Made by a program: the position numbers and the translations under genes. Shown here piece by piece: positions 7,812 to 9,628 of a stretch of DNA of 9,628 bases. This stretch comes from Rhodospirillales bacterium (lineage in GTDB: Bacteria > Pseudomonadota > Alphaproteobacteria > Acetobacterales > Acetobacteraceae), in NCBI GenBank assembly GCA_018971455.1, contig JAGXAV010000043.1:1-9628 (forward strand), written 5' to 3'. Within the stretch, counting starts at the first letter, position 1. Every line of letters starts with the position of its first letter. The notes under the pieces are model-generated. The model did not search any database, was not told the DNA's origin, and worked only from the letters and a program-made list of their open reading frames with translations.

Positions 7812-8861
7812 ATGAGCCAATCACCGCGCTGGAGCCGCCGCCCCGAGGGCTCGACCTGGGGCGATTTCGGGCCTGACGACGAGCTCGGCCGCCTCAACCT
7901 GCTGACGCCGGAGAAGGTGCTGCAGGGCATCGCCGAGGTGCGGCTGGGCAAGACCTTCTGCCTCAGCCTGCCGCTCGACTATCCCGGCGGCGCGGTGCTC
8001 AATCCGCGGCGCACCCCGCCCGAGTTGCGCCCCACCCAGCGCAACGGCAAACCGAACATGACCTACCCGCTGCGCTGCGACGATCCCACGGCGCTCGACG
8101 TCATCTGCGACGACCAGGTGATCCTCACGCTGCAATACTCGACGCAATGGGACAGCCTCGCCCATGTCGGCCAGATGTTCGACGTCGATGGCGACGGCAA
8201 GGCGGAGGACGTGTTCTACAACGGCTTCCGCGCCGGCACCGACATCGTCGGCCCGCTGATCTACCGCGACGGCCGGGAAATCCCCACCACCGGGCGCCAG
8301 GGCGCGCTGCATCTCGGCGTCGAGAACATGGCCAGATCCTGCATCCAGGGCCGCGGCGTGATGATCGACCTGGAGGCCCATTACGGCCGTTCCGGGAAGA
8401 TCGTCGGCTATGACGACCTCATGGCGGTGCTGGAAAAGGACCGGGTGGTGGTCGAGCCCGGCGACCTGGTGTGCCTGCGCACCGGCTTCGCCGAGATGCT
8501 GCTGGCCATGAACCGCCAGCCCGACGTGGCGCGGCTCTTCGCCACCAACTGCGCGCTGGACGGGCGCGACCCGCGCCTGCAGCAATGGGTGACGGACAGC
8601 GGCGCCGTGGCGCTGATCGCCGACAATTACGGCGTCGAGGCCACCCCGGCGCGGCCGTGCCTGGACGATTACTGCGCCACCCTGCCGCTGCACGCGCACT
8701 GCCTGTTCCGCCTCGGCGTCTATCTCGGCGAGATGTGGCACCTCACCGAGCTTGCCGACTGGCTGCGCGCCAATGGCCGCTCGCGGTTCCTGCTCACCGC
8801 CCCGCCGCTGCGCCTGCCGGGCGCCGTCGGCTCGCCGGCGACACCGGTCGCCACCGTCTAA
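7812..8861 (+). CDS. Cyclase-family (KynB-like fold) putative metal-dependent hydrolase
   Basis: A 349-residue protein of the cyclase family (the family of kynurenine formamidase KynB), but longer than KynB (about 210) and of the TQWD subgroup. The central motif is LQYSTQWDSLAHVG (107-120). In KynB the corresponding motif is HxGTHxDxxxH with His ligands; here both early His positions are Gln (Q108, Q112), while D114 and H118 remain. Just after it, DVDGDGKAED (124-133) looks like a calcium-binding-type acidic loop. The C-terminal part (LPLHAHCLFRLGVYLGEMWHLTELA) is family-typical. The substrate is unknown; amide or lactone hydrolysis is the family expectation. It starts 27 nt after queF with its own strong ribosome-binding site, and its stop overlaps that of the convergent LysR gene. 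A role in queuosine metabolism is not indicated. Confidence 0.85.
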   Translation: MSQSPRWSRRPEGSTWGDFGPDDELGRLNLLTPEKVLQGIAEVRLGKTFCLSLPLDYPGGAVLNPRRTPPELRPTQRNGKPNMTYPLRCDDPTALDVICDDQVILTLQYSTQWDSLAHVGQMFDVDGDGKAEDVFYNGFRAGTDIVGPLIYRDGREIPTTGRQGALHLGVENMARSCIQGRGVMIDLEAHYGRSGKIVGYDDLMAVLEKDRVVVEPGDLVCLRTGFAEMLLAMNRQPDVARLFATNCALDGRDPRLQQWVTDSGAVALIADNYGVEATPARPCLDDYCATLPLHAHCLFRLGVYLGEMWHLTELADWLRANGRSRFLLTAPPLRLPGAVGSPATPVATV

Positions 8862-9628
8862 TCATCGGGCGCCAGGGTGCTCGCCCGGGCGCGCAGGGTG
8901 GCGGCGAGAAAATCGGTGACGGCGCGGATGCGCGGCGTGTGGCGGGTGTCGTTGTGCACGGCGAGCCACAACTCGCGGCGGGGCGGCGGGCTCGGCGGCG
9001 CCAGGCGCACCAGCCCCGCGCCATCGCCGAGATAGCGGGCGAGGCAGGCGATGCCGAGCCCGGCCGCCGCCGCGGCCCGCTGGACGAACCGGCTGTTGCT
9101 GCGCAGCGCCGGCCACGCCGCCGGCAGGATGGCGGCCAGCCAGGCCATCTCCGGCAGCCCCATCAGATCGGCCTCGTTCTGCACCAGCGCGTGCGCGGCC
9201 CCGCCGGCGGGGAAATCCGGCATGCCGTGACGGTCGAGATAGGCGGCCGATGCATAGAGCCCATAGGCCAGCGTGCCGACGCGGCGCACCGCCAGGTCAT
9301 TCTGCCGGGGGGCGGCGACGCGCAGCGCGATATCGGCCTCGCGCATGCTCAGGCTCAGGCTGCGCGTATTGGCGACTATGTCGAGCGTGATGCCGGGGTG
9401 GCGGTCACGCAGCCCGCCCAGCGCCGGCAGCAGGATTTCGACGGCCAGGCTCTCCACCGTCGTCAGCCGCACCTGGCCCTCGAGCCGCATCTCGCGCCCG
9501 GTGATGCGCCGGGCGATCGCCTGGCTCTCCGCCTCGATGCGCTCGACATTGCCGAGGATCGCCTCGCCGGACGGGGTCAGCACGAAGCCGCGCGGCGTCT
9601 TGAGCAGCAATTGCGCGCCGCTGCGCCG
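8858..9628 (-). CDS. LysR-type transcriptional regulator (N-terminus beyond window)
   Basis: The visible part (256 residues) begins within the end of the winged-helix DNA-binding domain: RRSGAQLLLKTPRGFVLTPS matches the LysR wing followed by TPSGEAIL. A linker helix comes next, then a substrate-binding domain starting LEGQVRLTTVESLAVEILLPAL and containing LDIVANTRSLSLSMREADIALRV. The frame stays open to the right edge, so roughly 50 N-terminal residues including the recognition helix are missing; an internal TTG at 9610 is not the real start. These proteins bind DNA and respond to a small effector. The effector and targets are unknown; LysR genes often control a divergent neighbour, which here would lie outside the window. 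Its TAG stop overlaps the convergent cyclase-family stop. Confidence 0.92.
   Translation of the reverse strand, partial: RRSGAQLLLKTPRGFVLTPSGEAILGNVERIEAESQAIARRITGREMRLEGQVRLTTVESLAVEILLPALGGLRDRHPGITLDIVANTRSLSLSMREADIALRVAAPRQNDLAVRRVGTLAYGLYASAAYLDRHGMPDFPAGGAAHALVQNEADLMGLPEMAWLAAILPAAWPALRSNSRFVQRAAAAAGLGIACLARYLGDGAGLVRLAPPSPPPRRELWLAVHNDTRHTPRIRAVTDFLAATLRARASTLAPDD

Noticed and set aside
9608..9610. TTG as start of the LysR gene
   Set aside because: The frame continues open upstream to the window edge with residues RRSGAQ that fit the LysR wing, so the gene is cut by the edge and not started here.

Overview
The window is very GC-rich and almost entirely coding. Three lines of evidence point to an alphaproteobacterium, probably of the Rhodospirillales/Acetobacteraceae type; the finer placement is a guess. 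The tmRNA gene is circularly permuted (two-piece), as is typical of Alphaproteobacteria. Its tag begins ANDN, as alphaproteobacterial tags do. The SspB protein is of the alphaproteobacterial kind, with a C-terminal VVSLDAFRRR tail.

Layout. On the minus strand at the left are the flavin-dependent thymidylate synthase gene thyX (553-1491) and, overlapping its stop by 4 nt, a ribokinase-like PfkB kinase cut by the window edge (<1-556). The 433-nt gap between thyX and the next plus-strand gene is not empty: it carries a permuted ssrA (about 1603-1836) with a plausible promoter and a terminator-like hairpin. Rightward from there come sspB (1925-2479), class I fumarase (2486-4132), a VOC/glyoxalase-fold protein (4227-4622), a six-helix VUT-family membrane protein (4627-5169), queA (5171-6211), tgt (6208-7326) and queF (7323-7784). 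A cyclase-family metal-dependent hydrolase follows (7812-8861). Its stop codon overlaps that of a convergent LysR-type regulator (8858->9628), which is cut by the right edge.

Two functional modules stand out. The first is trans-translation plus proteolysis: tmRNA tags proteins from stalled ribosomes, and SspB delivers ssrA-tagged proteins to ClpXP, so the tag and its adaptor are encoded side by side. The second is queuosine: QueF makes preQ1, Tgt inserts it into tRNA, QueA converts it to epoxyqueuosine, and the VUT protein immediately upstream is a good candidate for importing a queuosine precursor. The que genes are tightly packed, with ATGA/GTGA overlaps.

The clearest structural oddity lies between fumarase and the VOC gene. 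The last 31 bp of the fumarase gene occur twice, flanking a GC-rich palindromic element. Copy 2 still shows the TGATG stop/start overlap that probably linked the two genes before the duplication. I see no CRISPR array, tRNA, rRNA, transposase, phage or defence gene, and no wholly unknown system.
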